From NCBI RefSeq assembly GCF_042477335.2, contig NC_091246.1:255301501-255365500 (forward strand): DNA of 64,000 nucleotides, in the 5' to 3' direction. Made by a program: the position numbers and the translations under genes. The notes below the pieces were generated by a model, which worked only from the letters and a program-made list of their open reading frames with translations, was not told the origin of the DNA and searched no databases. Positions 43,001 through 62,908 of this stretch are shown here, in pieces. Origin of the DNA: Ovis canadensis. Its lineage: Eukaryota > Chordata > Mammalia > Artiodactyla > Bovidae. Positions within the stretch are counted from its first letter, which is position 1. Every line of letters begins with the position of its first letter.

Positions 43001-45017
43001 GGAGCACTGCCGGGAGCAGGCTGCTGGCAGGGCGTGGGGCCTGCGGGGGGGTGGGGGAACGTCTGTGCAAGGGGGCCTCGGGGTGTGGGAGGCTGTGAGC
43101 AGGCGGGGCGTGAGGAGTGAGCTGGGTACCGGCACTGCGGGTGGGACTCTGAGGACACGGCTCTGGAGGGACATGGGGGACAGGCCACTGGACCGGCTGG
43201 AGGTTCTTGGAGGGCTCAGCTCTTGGGGCTGGGGCTGGCTCAGCCGCCCTCAATCTCCGCAGGAGTGGTGCAGAGCATCAGGGACCACATCACAAAGCCC
43301 ACGGCCATGGCCCGCGGCCGCGTGGCCCACCTCATCGAGTGGAAGGGCTGGAGTGCCCAGCGGGCGGGCTGGGAGCTGCCCCCTGCCGACGACGACGAGC
43401 GTTACAGCCGCCTTCCGGACGAGCTGCGAGAGGCCCGCTTTGCTGCAGGTCAGCAGGGGCGGGGGTGGGGGACGGACTGGCTGGGTCTGGTCCTGAGAGA
43501 CCCCGGGGTCCCCCCTGAGGGTTGTCTGCATGCTCAGTAGGTTCAGTCGTGTCCAGCTCTCTGTGACCCCGTGGACTGTAGCCCGCCAGGCTCCTCTGTC
43601 CATGGGATTTTCCAGGCAAGAATACTGAGTGGGTTGCCATGTCCTTCTCCAGGGGGTCTTTCTGACCCAGGGTTTGAACCTGCATCTCTTATGCCTCCTG
43701 CTTTGGCAGGCGGGGTCTTTACCACTGGTCTGGGCAGGGAATCACAGTGCTGAGTGCGGGGGCATTGATGGGAACTCCGATCCCCGGGGCCACAGATGGG
43801 CAGCCTCGAGAGCCAGTATGTGGCGCCCGCCCACCCGCAGCCTCTGCACCCCCGCCGAACCTGGTCCGTCCCCACAGGGGTTGCCGAGCAGTTTGCCATC
43901 ACGGAGGCCACACTGAGCGCCTGGTCCTCGTTGGATGATGGAGAGCTGGGCCCGGAGAGCAGCCCCGCGGACGTCCTGCAGCTCCAGGGTACGGCCCTGG
44001 GGCCTGGGTGGGATGCCGTGGGGCCGGGGTGGGATGCCGTGGGGCCGGCGAGCGGGCTTGCTCTGCTACCTGAGCCCTGGGACCTCAGAGAAGCCCCGCC
44101 GACCCTCAGCCTTAGGTTTTCTTCACCTGAAAAGGGGGGCTGGTGATCCTTGCCCTGCCCGTTGCCCGGGAGCGCCATGAGCACAAAGGGGAGAATGATA
44201 GATAGAGAGGTAGGCGATGGGCTGGATGAGGGACAGAGACGTCGGTACATTGGTGGCAGACACCGTGCCCCGCGCTCCACACGCGTTGCTTCCGTTTATC
44301 CTGTGACGCTCTGAGCAGCAGGGCGGCTATTCTCTCCATTTCACAAGTAAGGGAAACCGAGGCCTCAGGCTCTGAACCTCAACCTCAGGCACCGTCAGGC
44401 ACCCTTGTAGACCCCCTGGTTACCCCTGAGGGCTTCAGGGAGCCTGGGTCCTGGGTGGAGCTCGCACACCCACTGTGGCCTGGGGAGAGCACTGGCCAGC
44501 CCAGTTCTCAGAGCACAGAAGGATTCGAGGCCAGCAGGCTGGCTCCAGAGTCTGTTGTTAGCCATTCTGCTCACTGCCGCCACCACGCCATCACCCAGGG
44601 AGAAAAGGGCTCAGAGGTTCCGTGACATGACCGAGGCCACACAGCTTGGTGCTGATGAAGCTGGGTTCCGAGGCAGGCCCTCCGCCGCTGGCCCCTGCCG
44701 CCTACCCCAGGGAGGGCGAGGGGCAGGGCTTCCCCGCTCCATCCTCACCCCCACCTCCCGCTGCTTTTGCAGACCTGGGGAGCGTCTGTCTCCAGGACAG
44801 CCTTCTGAGTGTCCACTCGCAGGATGACCGTCTTCTGGCCTTCTCCTCCCTCGACGGCTGGCCCTCCCCTGACGAGCCCCCCAGCCCTGGACGGCAGCTG
44901 CGGCCGCGGCTCCCAGGGGCCCTGGGGCCTGAGGCGGGGGCCGGACTGCAGGGCCCCCTCCGCTCCGGGGACGGCGGCCTGCCCTGCGAGGAGGAGGACG
45001 AGGTGTTCTACAACTGA
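22133..45017 (+). CDS. FAM131C: FAM131C, complete spliced coding region (7 coding exons, 265 aa)
   Basis: Member of the FAM131 family; its molecular function is not established. Coding exons are 22133-22154, 38957-39060, 40489-40524, 40769-40862, 43263-43448, 43878-43988 and 44773-45017. They total 798 nt with every junction in phase and GT-AG ends. The product is 265 residues against about 280 in human. Recognisable blocks are the N-terminal MGSCVSR, the TSAHK...CPMPQGT block, CWDPWQ, the LATSSLVG...[26 protein letters not shown] core, [15 protein letters not shown] and the acidic end EEEDEVFYN. The part between residues about 185 and 255 is Ser/Pro/Gly-rich and differs most from human. The start codon follows a CpG island and has G at -3 and G at +4. 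The gene is convergent with the CLC-K gene. Identity is secure; the exon joins are inferred. Confidence 0.93.
23110..23190. repeat. MIR-like fragment
   Basis: CCCTACTGTGTGCCAGCCAC and a preceding TTCATTCATTCATGAAG are typical of old mammalian SINE remnants. In FAM131C intron 1. Confidence 0.45.
24056..24263 (-). repeat. Bov-tA SINE
   Basis: Antisense copy, from GAGTCACTCAGTCGTGTCTG to CTTTACCACTGGCGCCACCT. Confidence 0.85.
24475..24900 (+). repeat. MIR split by a Bov-tA
   Basis: A sense MIR (AAGTTACTTAACCCTGCG and TCATCTCTAAAATGGGAATG, then GGATTAAATGACTTC and CTACCTGGCACGTAGCAAG). It is interrupted at 24603-24817 by an antisense Bov-tA, so the MIR predates the insertion. Confidence 0.75.
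24603..24817 (-). repeat. Bov-tA SINE inside a MIR
   Basis: Antisense copy: TCGCTCCGTCGTGTCCAGC, GGGATCGAACCCAGGTCTCC and CAGCTGAACCACCAGGGAT. Confidence 0.85.
25350..27072 (-). repeat. Solitary endogenous-retrovirus LTR, rearranged
   Basis: An AT-rich block, unlike its GC-rich surroundings, reading as an LTR on the minus strand. A TATATAAGC promoter motif (25878-25888) is followed closely by AATAAA (25862-25867). I saw no gag, pol or env sequence; the longest open frame in it is 76 codons and unremarkable. Internal duplications are present: about 190 bp in the region downstream of the poly(A) signal (25397-25590 resembles 25590-25800), a perfect 31-bp tandem copy (26197-26227 and 26228-26258), and two or three related ~200-bp stretches in 26290-26950. 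It resembles bovine ERV LTRs of the BTLTR1 kind, but the family name and exact ends are uncertain. Confidence 0.65.
27580..27762. repeat. Minisatellite, 42-44 bp unit, four copies
   Basis: Units start CCAGTGCTCTGACCCCTGAC. The CAG of the units falls at about 27583, 27625, 27667 and 27711, giving spacings of 42, 42 and 44 bp. In FAM131C intron 1. Confidence 0.88.
27925..28022 (+). repeat. MIR
   Basis: GAGCCCCATTTCTGCCACTT, CCTCAGTTTCTCCATATG and TAAAATGGG are in MIR consensus order. It ends in a short (GTGA)n tract joined to a Bov-tA. Confidence 0.7.
28023..28233 (-). repeat. Bov-tA SINE
   Basis: Antisense copy preceded by (GTGA)5, with a shortened head (CTGAGCCACCAGGGAAGT). Directly adjoins the BovB fragment. 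Confidence 0.85.
28238..29560 (-). mobile_element. BovB LINE fragment with reverse-transcriptase region
   Basis: 5'-truncated BovB retrotransposon on the strand opposite FAM131C, in its intron 1. An open frame at 28613-29524 carries RT motifs in order: [31 protein letters not shown], the catalytic YADD and LKSLLMKV. A second frame, 28247-28573, continues the ORF2 C-terminus ([15 protein letters not shown]). So little more than one frame break separates the two parts, and this is the best-preserved copy in the window. Without the endonuclease half it cannot be autonomous. A duplicated piece of the RT start lies at its 5' edge (29391-29450 resembles 29481-29545). Confidence 0.9.
29578..29672 (-). 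repeat. tRNA-derived ruminant SINE, partial
   Basis: Antisense: TTCTCTGACCAGGGATGAGC and the GGACCATCAGGGAATTCCC end. Confidence 0.7.
31872..32264 (-). repeat. BovB LINE, 3' fragment
   Basis: Antisense: TGACTCTTTGTGGCCCCATG through TTCCAAGGGACTCTCAAGAG. It contains small deletions and no usable frame. Confidence 0.85.
32490..32870 (+). repeat. Old mammalian interspersed repeat
   Basis: The order GCGAGCACCTACAACGTGCC, then a GCATCTGAGCAGAGACCTGG segment, then GGAAAGAACAGCC recurs in related form at 36150-36880 and 4515-4760. I recognise the pattern but not the family name. Confidence 0.5.
33395..33868 (+). repeat. BovB LINE, 3' fragment, sense orientation
   Basis: The only plus-strand BovB: AGAGTCCCTTGGACTGCAAG, ACTTTGGCCACCTGATG and the terminal GAGTCGGACGCGACTG. 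It is inverted relative to 28238-29560 and 31872-32264 within the same intron. Confidence 0.88.
35610..35711 (-). repeat. tRNA-derived ruminant SINE, partial
   Basis: Antisense, starting with a T-run and containing CCAGGGATCAAACCCACGCC; joined directly to the next Bov-tA. Confidence 0.75.
35712..35934 (-). repeat. Bov-tA SINE
   Basis: Antisense copy from GTTGCTCAGTCGTGTCCGAC to CTGAGTCACCGGGGAAGCCC. Confidence 0.87.
36150..36880 (+). repeat. Old mammalian interspersed repeat
   Basis: A longer relative of the 32490-32870 element, including TTACAGAGCCCCCACTAAGT and GAGCTGAGCACTGGATGATG motifs and a GTGTTCCAGGCAC segment. Confidence 0.45.
38010..38273 (+). repeat. Bov-A2 SINE with target-site duplication
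   Basis: Full dimeric element from GGCTGCTGCTAAGTCGC to GGGGTGCCATTGCCTTCTCC. It is flanked by an exact 10-bp duplication GGGTAGACTG at 38000-38009 and 38274-38283. Its low divergence suggests a recent insertion. Confidence 0.92.
38641..38828 (-). repeat. tRNA-derived ruminant SINE with 15-bp target duplication
   Basis: Antisense with a T-rich start and the CCATGGACCACCAGGGAAGT end. An exact duplication CCTGAGTCTGTTTTC flanks it at 38626-38640 and 38829-38843. It ends 128 bp before FAM131C exon 2. Confidence 0.9.
38957..39060 (+). CDS. FAM131C: FAM131C coding exon 2
   Basis: Residues 8-42, from [15 protein letters not shown] to the Lys before the GTAATT donor. The acceptor follows a pyrimidine tract ending TTCCAG. 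The family-typical TSAHK..CPMPQGT string makes the assignment firm. Confidence 0.92.
39476..40085. repeat. Palindromic Bov-tA pair bounded by matching microsatellites
   Basis: Order: TA-rich tract (39476-39510), (AC)12 (39519-39542), sense Bov-tA (39543-39762), an 18-bp spacer, antisense Bov-tA (39780-39976), (TG)7 (39992-40005), (TA)11 (40006-40027), and an (AG)-rich tract to about 40078. Each left block has its reverse complement in mirrored position on the right. In FAM131C intron 2. Confidence 0.88.
40095..40255 (-). repeat. MIR
   Basis: Antisense MIR: ATGCTGTTTATG, CCCATCTTACAGAGGCGCAG, CTAGTCCAAGGATGTAC. Confidence 0.55.
40489..40524 (+). CDS. FAM131C: FAM131C coding exon 3
   Basis: A 36-nt exon encoding [12 protein letters not shown] (residues 43-54), phase 0 at both ends, with a TTTCAG acceptor and a GTGAGT donor. 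It is in frame, so skipping would delete 12 residues without a frameshift. Confidence 0.9.
40769..40862 (+). CDS. FAM131C: FAM131C coding exon 4
   Basis: Residues 55-85 plus the first base of Gly86, from [13 protein letters not shown] to [12 protein letters not shown]. Acceptor CTACAG, donor GTGAGC. Confidence 0.92.
41236..41512. repeat. G-rich VNTR, 23/34-bp unit, in FAM131C intron 4
   Basis: Seven units beginning CTCAAGACAGGGC at 41299, 41333, 41356, 41390, 41413, 41436 and 41459. The spacing is 23 bp, or 34 bp when an extra 11-bp CCGGGGCGGGG is present. The plus strand has dense G3-G4 runs with short loops, so G-quadruplex formation is likely. Confidence 0.92.
42045..42228 (-). repeat. 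tRNA-derived ruminant SINE
   Basis: Antisense copy in FAM131C intron 4: GACTGGGGATTGAACCTGGG and CCCCTGGACCACCAGAGGAG. Confidence 0.85.
43263..43448 (+). CDS. FAM131C: FAM131C coding exon 5 (family core)
   Basis: Residues 86-148. It carries the most conserved part of the family ([20 protein letters not shown], then the HLIEWKGWS block, then [12 protein letters not shown]). Acceptor CCGCAG, donor GTCAGC. Confidence 0.94.
43533..43734 (-). repeat. Bov-tA SINE
   Basis: Antisense copy in FAM131C intron 5, 85 bp past the exon 5 donor: TTCAGTCGTGTCCAGCTCTC to TCTTTACCACTGG. Confidence 0.87.
43878..43988 (+). CDS. FAM131C: FAM131C coding exon 6
   Basis: Residues 148-185, [19 protein letters not shown] onwards to a Leu/Gln-rich end (VLQLQ). 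Acceptor CCACAG, donor GTACGG. A Bov-tA SINE sits in the intron just upstream (43533-43733). Confidence 0.92.
44773..45017 (+). CDS. FAM131C: FAM131C coding exon 7 with stop
   Basis: Residues 185-265. It opens with [13 protein letters not shown], has a low-complexity Ser/Pro/Gly middle, and ends in the acidic tail EEEDEVFYN before TGA at 45015-45017. The tail matches the recalled human one while the middle does not, suggesting selection on the extreme C-terminus. Confidence 0.93.
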
Positions 45018-45550
45018 GGCAGGCCGGGCCACACCTGCCGCAGCCCGGCGAGCAGCCCAGAGCCGTCAGGACCTCGGGCGCTAGGTGGGCGCTTTGTGGC
45101 CGCCTCGGGGCAGGCATGGGCTGGGGCGGTGCTCCTGTGGACACTCCGCGCCTCCCCCATGGGAGCCGTGACCCCCTTCCCTCTCTCTACCTGGCTCAGG
45201 AGGGCGCCTCCCCTGCAGGGTGTCTGCCACGGGCAGGTTCGAGGACTCTCAGCAGACACCCGGGCAGACTGCCCAGAGGAGCCAACAGCCACACAAGGGC
45301 GTGGGGACCCCGCTTAGCCCCAGGCTCAGCCCTCCGCCCTCCGCCTGTGCTCCGGCCCCGTCAGAGGCGGCGGCTCCTCGGGGCGCTGACCCCTGCTCCT
45401 CAGCGCTCCTCACGGGACCCTGTGCCTCGGGGTGTCTGCCGGCCCCTCACTCTCCGGATCCACTCCCCGGGGCCCTGCTTCCCCTCCTCGCGCCCCCCTC
45501 CACCTCCAGGAAGGTTCTCGGCAGACATTAAAGCGGTGGGTTCTCCCTGG
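45018..45550 (+). other. FAM131C: FAM131C 3' untranslated region
   Basis: GC-rich 3'UTR following the stop. The first poly(A) signal on this strand is ATTAAA at 45527-45532, so cleavage is expected near 45545-45555. The cleavage point is inferred. Confidence 0.6.
45527..45532 (+). terminator. FAM131C: Poly(A) signal ATTAAA for FAM131C
   Basis: The common variant hexamer ATTAAA, 510 bp after the stop codon. It is followed within 30 bp by a GT-rich stretch (GGTGGGTTCT) of the kind found downstream of cleavage sites. Confidence 0.6.
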
Positions 45551-46015
45551 ATGACCTTGGCCTGGTCTCTGCAGGGGACAGCACGTCCTTGGGCTCCCGG
45601 CTCGCAGGAGAGGGCCCTGATCCCTCAACACAAAGACTGCCGGTCACCCTGCTGCTGGCGGCCAGGATGGTCCCCATGGAGAGGCTTAAGGCTCTGTGGG
45701 CTCCGAGGACCCCGCTTTGTCAGCCCCGGCTCAGCCGAGGAGGAGGCTGAGGCTGGAGTGGAGGTAACTGGGAAACAGGGTCATGCGTACCCATGAGGAC
45801 AGGCATCATAAGACCCAGTGGGAGCCCGCTCTCCCCCATAGCTCCCTGCCAGGAAGGGGGCTCAAGGAGTAGGGGTCCAGGGTCCAGGCCTGCAACGCCC
45901 ACACGGCCACCTGGGGGCGCCCGAGAGCTCACTCGGGGTTGGTAAAGGCGAGGCGCCAAGGCAGCAAGACACTTGGACGCTGACGCGAGCGCGGAGCGCA
46001 GCTCTGGGAACCGGC

Positions 46016-46021
46016 TTTATT
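46016..46021 (-). terminator. CLCNKB: Poly(A) signal AATAAA for the CLC-K gene
   Basis: Canonical AATAAA on the minus strand shortly after the stop at 46047, giving a very short 3'UTR. It faces the FAM131C poly(A) signal about 480 bp away. Confidence 0.7.
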
Positions 46022-46046
46022 TGCGTTGAAAGCCTCTGGTTGGGAG

Positions 46047-58022
<11,976 letters not shown>

Positions 58023-59189
58023 TCAGGAGCAGACACAGCTCTGATGTGCCTTCATTCCTGAGGGGGTCCCTGAGGCTGTGCGGGTGCGTGTTAACATTCG
58101 GGGTGGGGCTGGGGGCTTAGAGCGGCCCCTTCCATGTCTAGCAGCTGGTTGGCCAAGGCCAGGCCCCCGGCTCTCTGGGAGCCATCACTCCACCTTCCCA
58201 GGACGCTTGGCTGTTACCGCTGCTCGGGGCAGCCTCCCCACCCCTCACTGTGGGGTCCCCAGGCCCATCCGTGAGCCCCCGCTCCCGCAGCTGAGGCTTG
58301 GGTCAAGAAAACCCCAGGTCCAGAGGGAGAGCCCCTGAGGGTCCAAAGGCGGCGCTGGCTCCCACCCCCAGCCTCCCACTGGCGCCCTGCGCTGGCCCCG
58401 GCAGGTTCCGTCCGAGTCCATCCTGGCGCTGTACCCCGTGGCCGCTCACCTCGCTCAGTCCGCTCTGCTGTGGCCCCAGCCAGCGCGCCTCTGACAGAGA
58501 CGCCTTTGCTTGCAACTCAGGTGCACCTGGACAGGTGTGCATTCCACCAGTCAACACCCTGGCCCCCTCCTCCCCGCCCCTCCCCGCCGGGGTTCACCCT
58601 GGCCATTAAGAATGTCCTTGACAAACCGACTGGAACTGCCCCGGCCAGCCGAGCAGTGCAGGCCAGAGCCGCGGGAGGGGCCAGGGCGGGAGCTCCCCAA
58701 CCTGCCAGAGCCACGCAGAGGCAGGGGGCATCCTCCCGAGCTGCAGGCTGGTCAGAGGGCCTGGGAGGGGGACGCTCGTGGCGCAACAGGACAGCTAGGG
58801 TCATCTGCAGGGGCTGAAGCCAGAGCTGCAGACTCGCAGAGCTGGGCAGGGAGGGATTTGGAGGATCAGAGAAGAGAGAGTGGAAAGGCCCACCCAAACG
58901 GTGATGCTGTCCCTGACCGACAGGGCTGCTGGGAGGAGGAGCTTGATGCACCCGCTCCACGCTCTGCTGGGGCAGGATAAAGTCTGTGGCCTTTACCCAG
59001 AAGCCTCAAGCACAACCACTGCCCCTGGGTGCTATGGTGGGAGAGGCAGTTTCGCAGACTGGGGGGTCTGGACGTGAGGATCTAGTCCAGGCTCCTCCCC
59101 CCGCCCCAACTCCCTGTTCCTGCTCCAGCCTGTCGGCCCCCTGCCCCCAGCGCTGAGTGAAGCAGGTTATCAAGGCAGGATCTTGGAGA

Positions 59190-59400
59190 GGTGTCCAGGC
59201 TTGGGAGCCAGGCAAACCAGGGTGGAACTCTGGGCTTTGTCCCTCGGCCTCTGTGACCCTGGGCAAGCGCCCTTGCCTCTCTGAGGCTCCATTTCTTTGA
59301 AATGGGCTGACACCTCTCAGCTGCCTGGGTTTCCCTGAGCACTCACTAACTTGGAGGAGGGTCGAGCACAGCGTCCGCACACGGCAAAGATGCAGCAATA
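59190..59400 (+). repeat. MIR-like fragment
   Basis: CTCTGTGACCCTGGGCAAGC, CTTGCCTCTCTGAGGCTCCA and TTTGAAATGGGCTGACACC. Confidence 0.55.
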
Positions 59401-60137
59401 ATGAACGGAGCATCGGAGAGGCGCCCTCGCTCATCTGCGATCACAAAGCCGACGCCAAGCCCAGGCTCCGACGCGGCGGCTCCTCTGCCCAGAGCCCTGC
59501 AGCTCCTGTGGCTTAATCACTCGGGATGAGGGTTTAGGCAGAGAGCAGAGGGTCTCTGCCCGATGCTGCTTTGTGAAGACTTGGGCTGAGATCTGGGACA
59601 CTCCTGCCCTCTTCCAGACAGCACCCCCTTTCTGAAAATCACGATGGTCTTTCAGTGATTTAAACTCCTGAGGCCCTGAGCCGCCCTCTGCCCCTAGACG
59701 TCAGGCCAAGTCAATCCAAGCTAGGCACGCGCGTGTGCTGTGAGGGGTGGGGTGGGGGCTCACTGCTTTGCACGGACTGGGGCCCACCGTTGATCGGCTG
59801 CTCCAACCTGTGTGTAGTGACAGCGTCACCGGCCGCCCTGTTGACACCCCAAACCCGCATCTCCGGTCTCAGGCAGGCTCGGCTGGCCAGCCAGCAGCGC
59901 ACGGCCACACCTCGTCCCCAGCCCTGCGAGCATCGGGAACCTGGGGAGAGGGCGGCGGGCGGACACTGTGCCCGCGGCGAGTCCCCCCAGAGCCAGGCCC
60001 CGCATTGCAGCCCCCGGCGTCTCCTGCTTCTGCGTCAGGCTGTGGGGGCGGAGGGCAGGCTTGATGCCAGGACAGCTCTGTCACGGCTAACTGGTCCTTC
60101 ACCGCTCGGAGCCTCGGTTTCCTCTTCTGTCCCGTGA

Positions 60138-60342
60138 GGGCTTCCGTGGGGCTCAGGCTGCGAAGAGCCCACCTGCAACACAGGGAGCCCAGGCTGTATC
60201 CCCGGGTCGGGAGGGCCCCCTGGGGGAAAGGGCGACCTTCACACCAGTATTCCCGCCTGGAGAATCCCAGGGGCGGAGGAGCCTGGTGGACCACAACCCA
60301 CGGGGTCACAAGGAGTGGGACGCGACTGAGCGACTGACGCGT
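60138..60342 (+). repeat. Bov-tA SINE (diverged)
   Basis: GGGCTTCCGTGGGGCTCAGG to GGACGCGACTGAGCGACTGA, in the CLC-K/HSPB7 interval. Confidence 0.85.
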
Positions 60343-61619
60343 CACTTCTCCCAACGAGGGGAGCGCGAGCGCCGTGGGGCAGGGCCCCGTCTCTACCTGT
60401 TCATCACAGTTACGGGTCCCCCAGAACCCCGACAGTGCCTGGCACAGAGCAGCTGTTCAGCAGCTGCCTGCTGAGCCGTGAGTGGTTTCCAAACGTTGGC
60501 CTGTGGGCTGGTTGAGCAGGGAGCTGACGGGAGCAGATTCCCATCAGAATCTCTGGGTATGTGGGAAGAGTCTGTGTTTGTTAAAAGTTCCTCCAGGAGG
60601 CTGAGGTGCCCTGGCAGGTCTGGGATTGAAGACACTGCATCATCTCTGAAGCCCCTTCTGTCCCTAGGATCTGAAGGGAGAGACAGGCGCAGAGACAGGG
60701 GAATGGCCTTAATGAACTTTCAGGGTCCCTCCTGGCCTCTGAAGCCAGTAGATCCAGTGTCTGTATGGGTGACACCTTGGGGACGGGGGAGGGGGAGGCA
60801 CGGGGGGCGGGGGTGGGTAATGGGAGCTGACGTCCAGGAGCAGTGACTCAGGCCTCCGCACCATGACCGTGTGTCTGCATTTAGCCACAGGCTCTTGTTT
60901 CCTGGCGGGCGGGCGGCAGACCTCTGGGCCCCCCAGCCCCACCCCTACCGTCCCTCCATCTCACCTCTGTGCTGGTGACTTCCTGGCAGCCCTGCTGGAA
61001 GCCCCTCTTTGGGGTGGGGTGACCCAGCCAGGCAGGAATCTTCACTGGAGAGACAGACCCCTCTGTTCCAGCCGCCACCCTGACCCCACTGCATGGACCA
61101 CGAGCTCCAGTCATCACCCTGTAGCTGGACCCCCACCACACGCACACCAAGGAAGAGGCTGTGCGGGAGCCAGGCAAGAGAGGAATGGTCTCCATGTTCA
61201 GGAGCCCCATTCTGATGGGGCAAACAGGTGACCACCTGCCCCAGGGAGCTGCCAGTCTGAGAGGGGACGGGACACTGGAAGCCCAAGTCACACCCTGTGC
61301 CAGGGTGGGCAAGGCCAGCTGGTACAGCGGGCACCTGGGCAGGACGTTCTGTGTGGGCTGCAGCAGTCAGAGAGGCCGCCACAGGGAGGAGGAACCAGAG
61401 CTGGTCTGGGCATGGGGGGAGCCAGCCTGGGGCCCCAGGCTCCCAGGTCACTTCTCTGGCTTCACTCCCTGATGCCGCATGACGTCAGGCCAGGCTCCGC
61501 GGACCTGTGTGTGGGCAGGGGCCTCTTGGGGGGTTCTGGGCCAGCCTGTCTCCTTACACGGAAGTTCAGGGTGCCCTGGCTTCCTGGGGGGTTTGGGTCA
61601 GATACCTCCAGTTTCAGAT

Positions 61620-61770
61620 CCCGGCCCCGCCACTTTCCAGGTGCAAGCCCCAAGCTCTCTGTGAGGCCCTGTTTCTCCATCTGTAAAATGGGAACAACCT
61701 CTCCTTGCAGTGATCAAATGAGGCCACGCTGGAAAGCTCCCAGCCAGGAGCCTGGCCCAGCAGGTGCCTC
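61620..61770 (+). repeat. MIR
   Basis: TCCCGGCCCCGCCACTTTCC, CTGTTTCTCCATCTGTAAAA and GATCAAATGAGGCCACGC. Confidence 0.65.
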
Positions 61771-62556
61771 AGAACTCAGAGCTAGAACGACCATCTGGCC
61801 AAGCCTCGTTTACCCTGCTGCCTCCCCGGCCTCTCCTCTGAGCTGGAGGTCAGGCAGACACCTCCTGGGAACAGAACCTTCTATATCATTAAGGACCATT
61901 CCTGAATCATCTGCTCTCCTCCCCTGAGTCCAGACCCAACCCACTCTGCCTCAGCTTTCTCCTCTGGGTCTTGAAATGTTCCAGAGTTGGGGTGGTGAGA
62001 GGCAGGGAGACAAGCCTGACATCTGGGTTCCTTGGGGGGCTGGGATGGGAACAGCTGCACTTTCTATACCCGCCTCCAGGGCCGTCTCAGGCCTCCCAAG
62101 AGATGGCCGTGAACGTTATCTGTCCTGGCTGGGAAAGCCCTTGCCTCACACAGGGATCCTGTGGGTGGGGGTCCCCCATGCACCCCTGACCTTGCATCTC
62201 CTGACCTCCCCAGATCCCGGGCCTTGGGGCTCTGCCCTGATCCCTGGCACCAAGGGCTGAGAGAGAGAACCCTCTGCAAGAGGTCTGCAGTTTGATGGGG
62301 GAGGCACAGTTCTCCGACTGCTGGGGGAAGACAGACTTAGAGACAGGCACGCACAGCGTCCTGAGGCAGGCTGGGGTCTGAGTGGGGGGGGGGGTATAGC
62401 ACAGGACCCCGCGCCGTTGCCACGGCAGCTCCGGGGCTGGAGTTATCAGCCTGGAATGCTGGGCGGTGAGCTCAGCCTCGCGGGCGCCCGCGCTGGACTG
62501 TCAGCAGGGCCGTCTCGCTGGAGAAGCTCCCCAGCCCCTCTGGGCCACGGAGAGGA

Positions 62557-62566
62557 CTAAATTTAG
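62557..62566 (+). promoter_or_regulatory. MEF2-type element upstream of HSPB7
   Basis: CTAAATTTAG is a perfect match to the MEF2 consensus YTA(A/T)4TAR and is palindromic. It lies 44 bp upstream of the TATA box. This fits the muscle and heart expression of HSPB7; binding is inferred. Confidence 0.7.
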
Positions 62567-62610
62567 CCGGTAGACAAGGGGCTGGCCCTGCGCCCGGGGC
62601 GGCCGGGCCT

Positions 62611-62616
62611 TATAAA
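62611..62616 (+). promoter_or_regulatory. TATA box of HSPB7
   Basis: TATAAA in an otherwise GC-rich context, 97 bp upstream of the ATG. Transcription is expected to begin around 62640-62645, giving a 5'UTR of about 70 bp. Confidence 0.75.
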
Positions 62617-62712
62617 GCGGCGGTGGCCGGGGCCCGGCAGCTCCCCGAGCCCGCTGCCCCCGTGCTGCCTGTCTGCCCAGCCCGCCGGCCGGGGCCCGCC
62701 GCTGCCCCGTGG

Positions 62713-62908
62713 ATGAGCCACAGGACGTCCTCCACCTTCAGAGCGGAGCGGAGCTTCCATTCCTCCTCCTCCTCCTCCTCCTCCTCCTCCTCCTCGGCCT
62801 CCCACAGTCTCCCGGCCCAGGACCCACCCATGGAGAAGGCCTTGAGCATGTTCTCCGAGGATTTTGGCAGCTTCATGCGGCCCCACTCAGAGCCCCTGGC
62901 CTTTCCAG
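62713..62908 (+). CDS. HSPB7: HSPB7 coding exon 1
   Basis: N-terminal region with a polyserine run encoded by (TCC)11 plus TCG at 62761-62796. It ends CTTTCCAG, followed by a GCAAGT donor. Codon phase 1 at the end matches the CC that starts exon 2 (GCC, Ala66). Confidence 0.93.
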
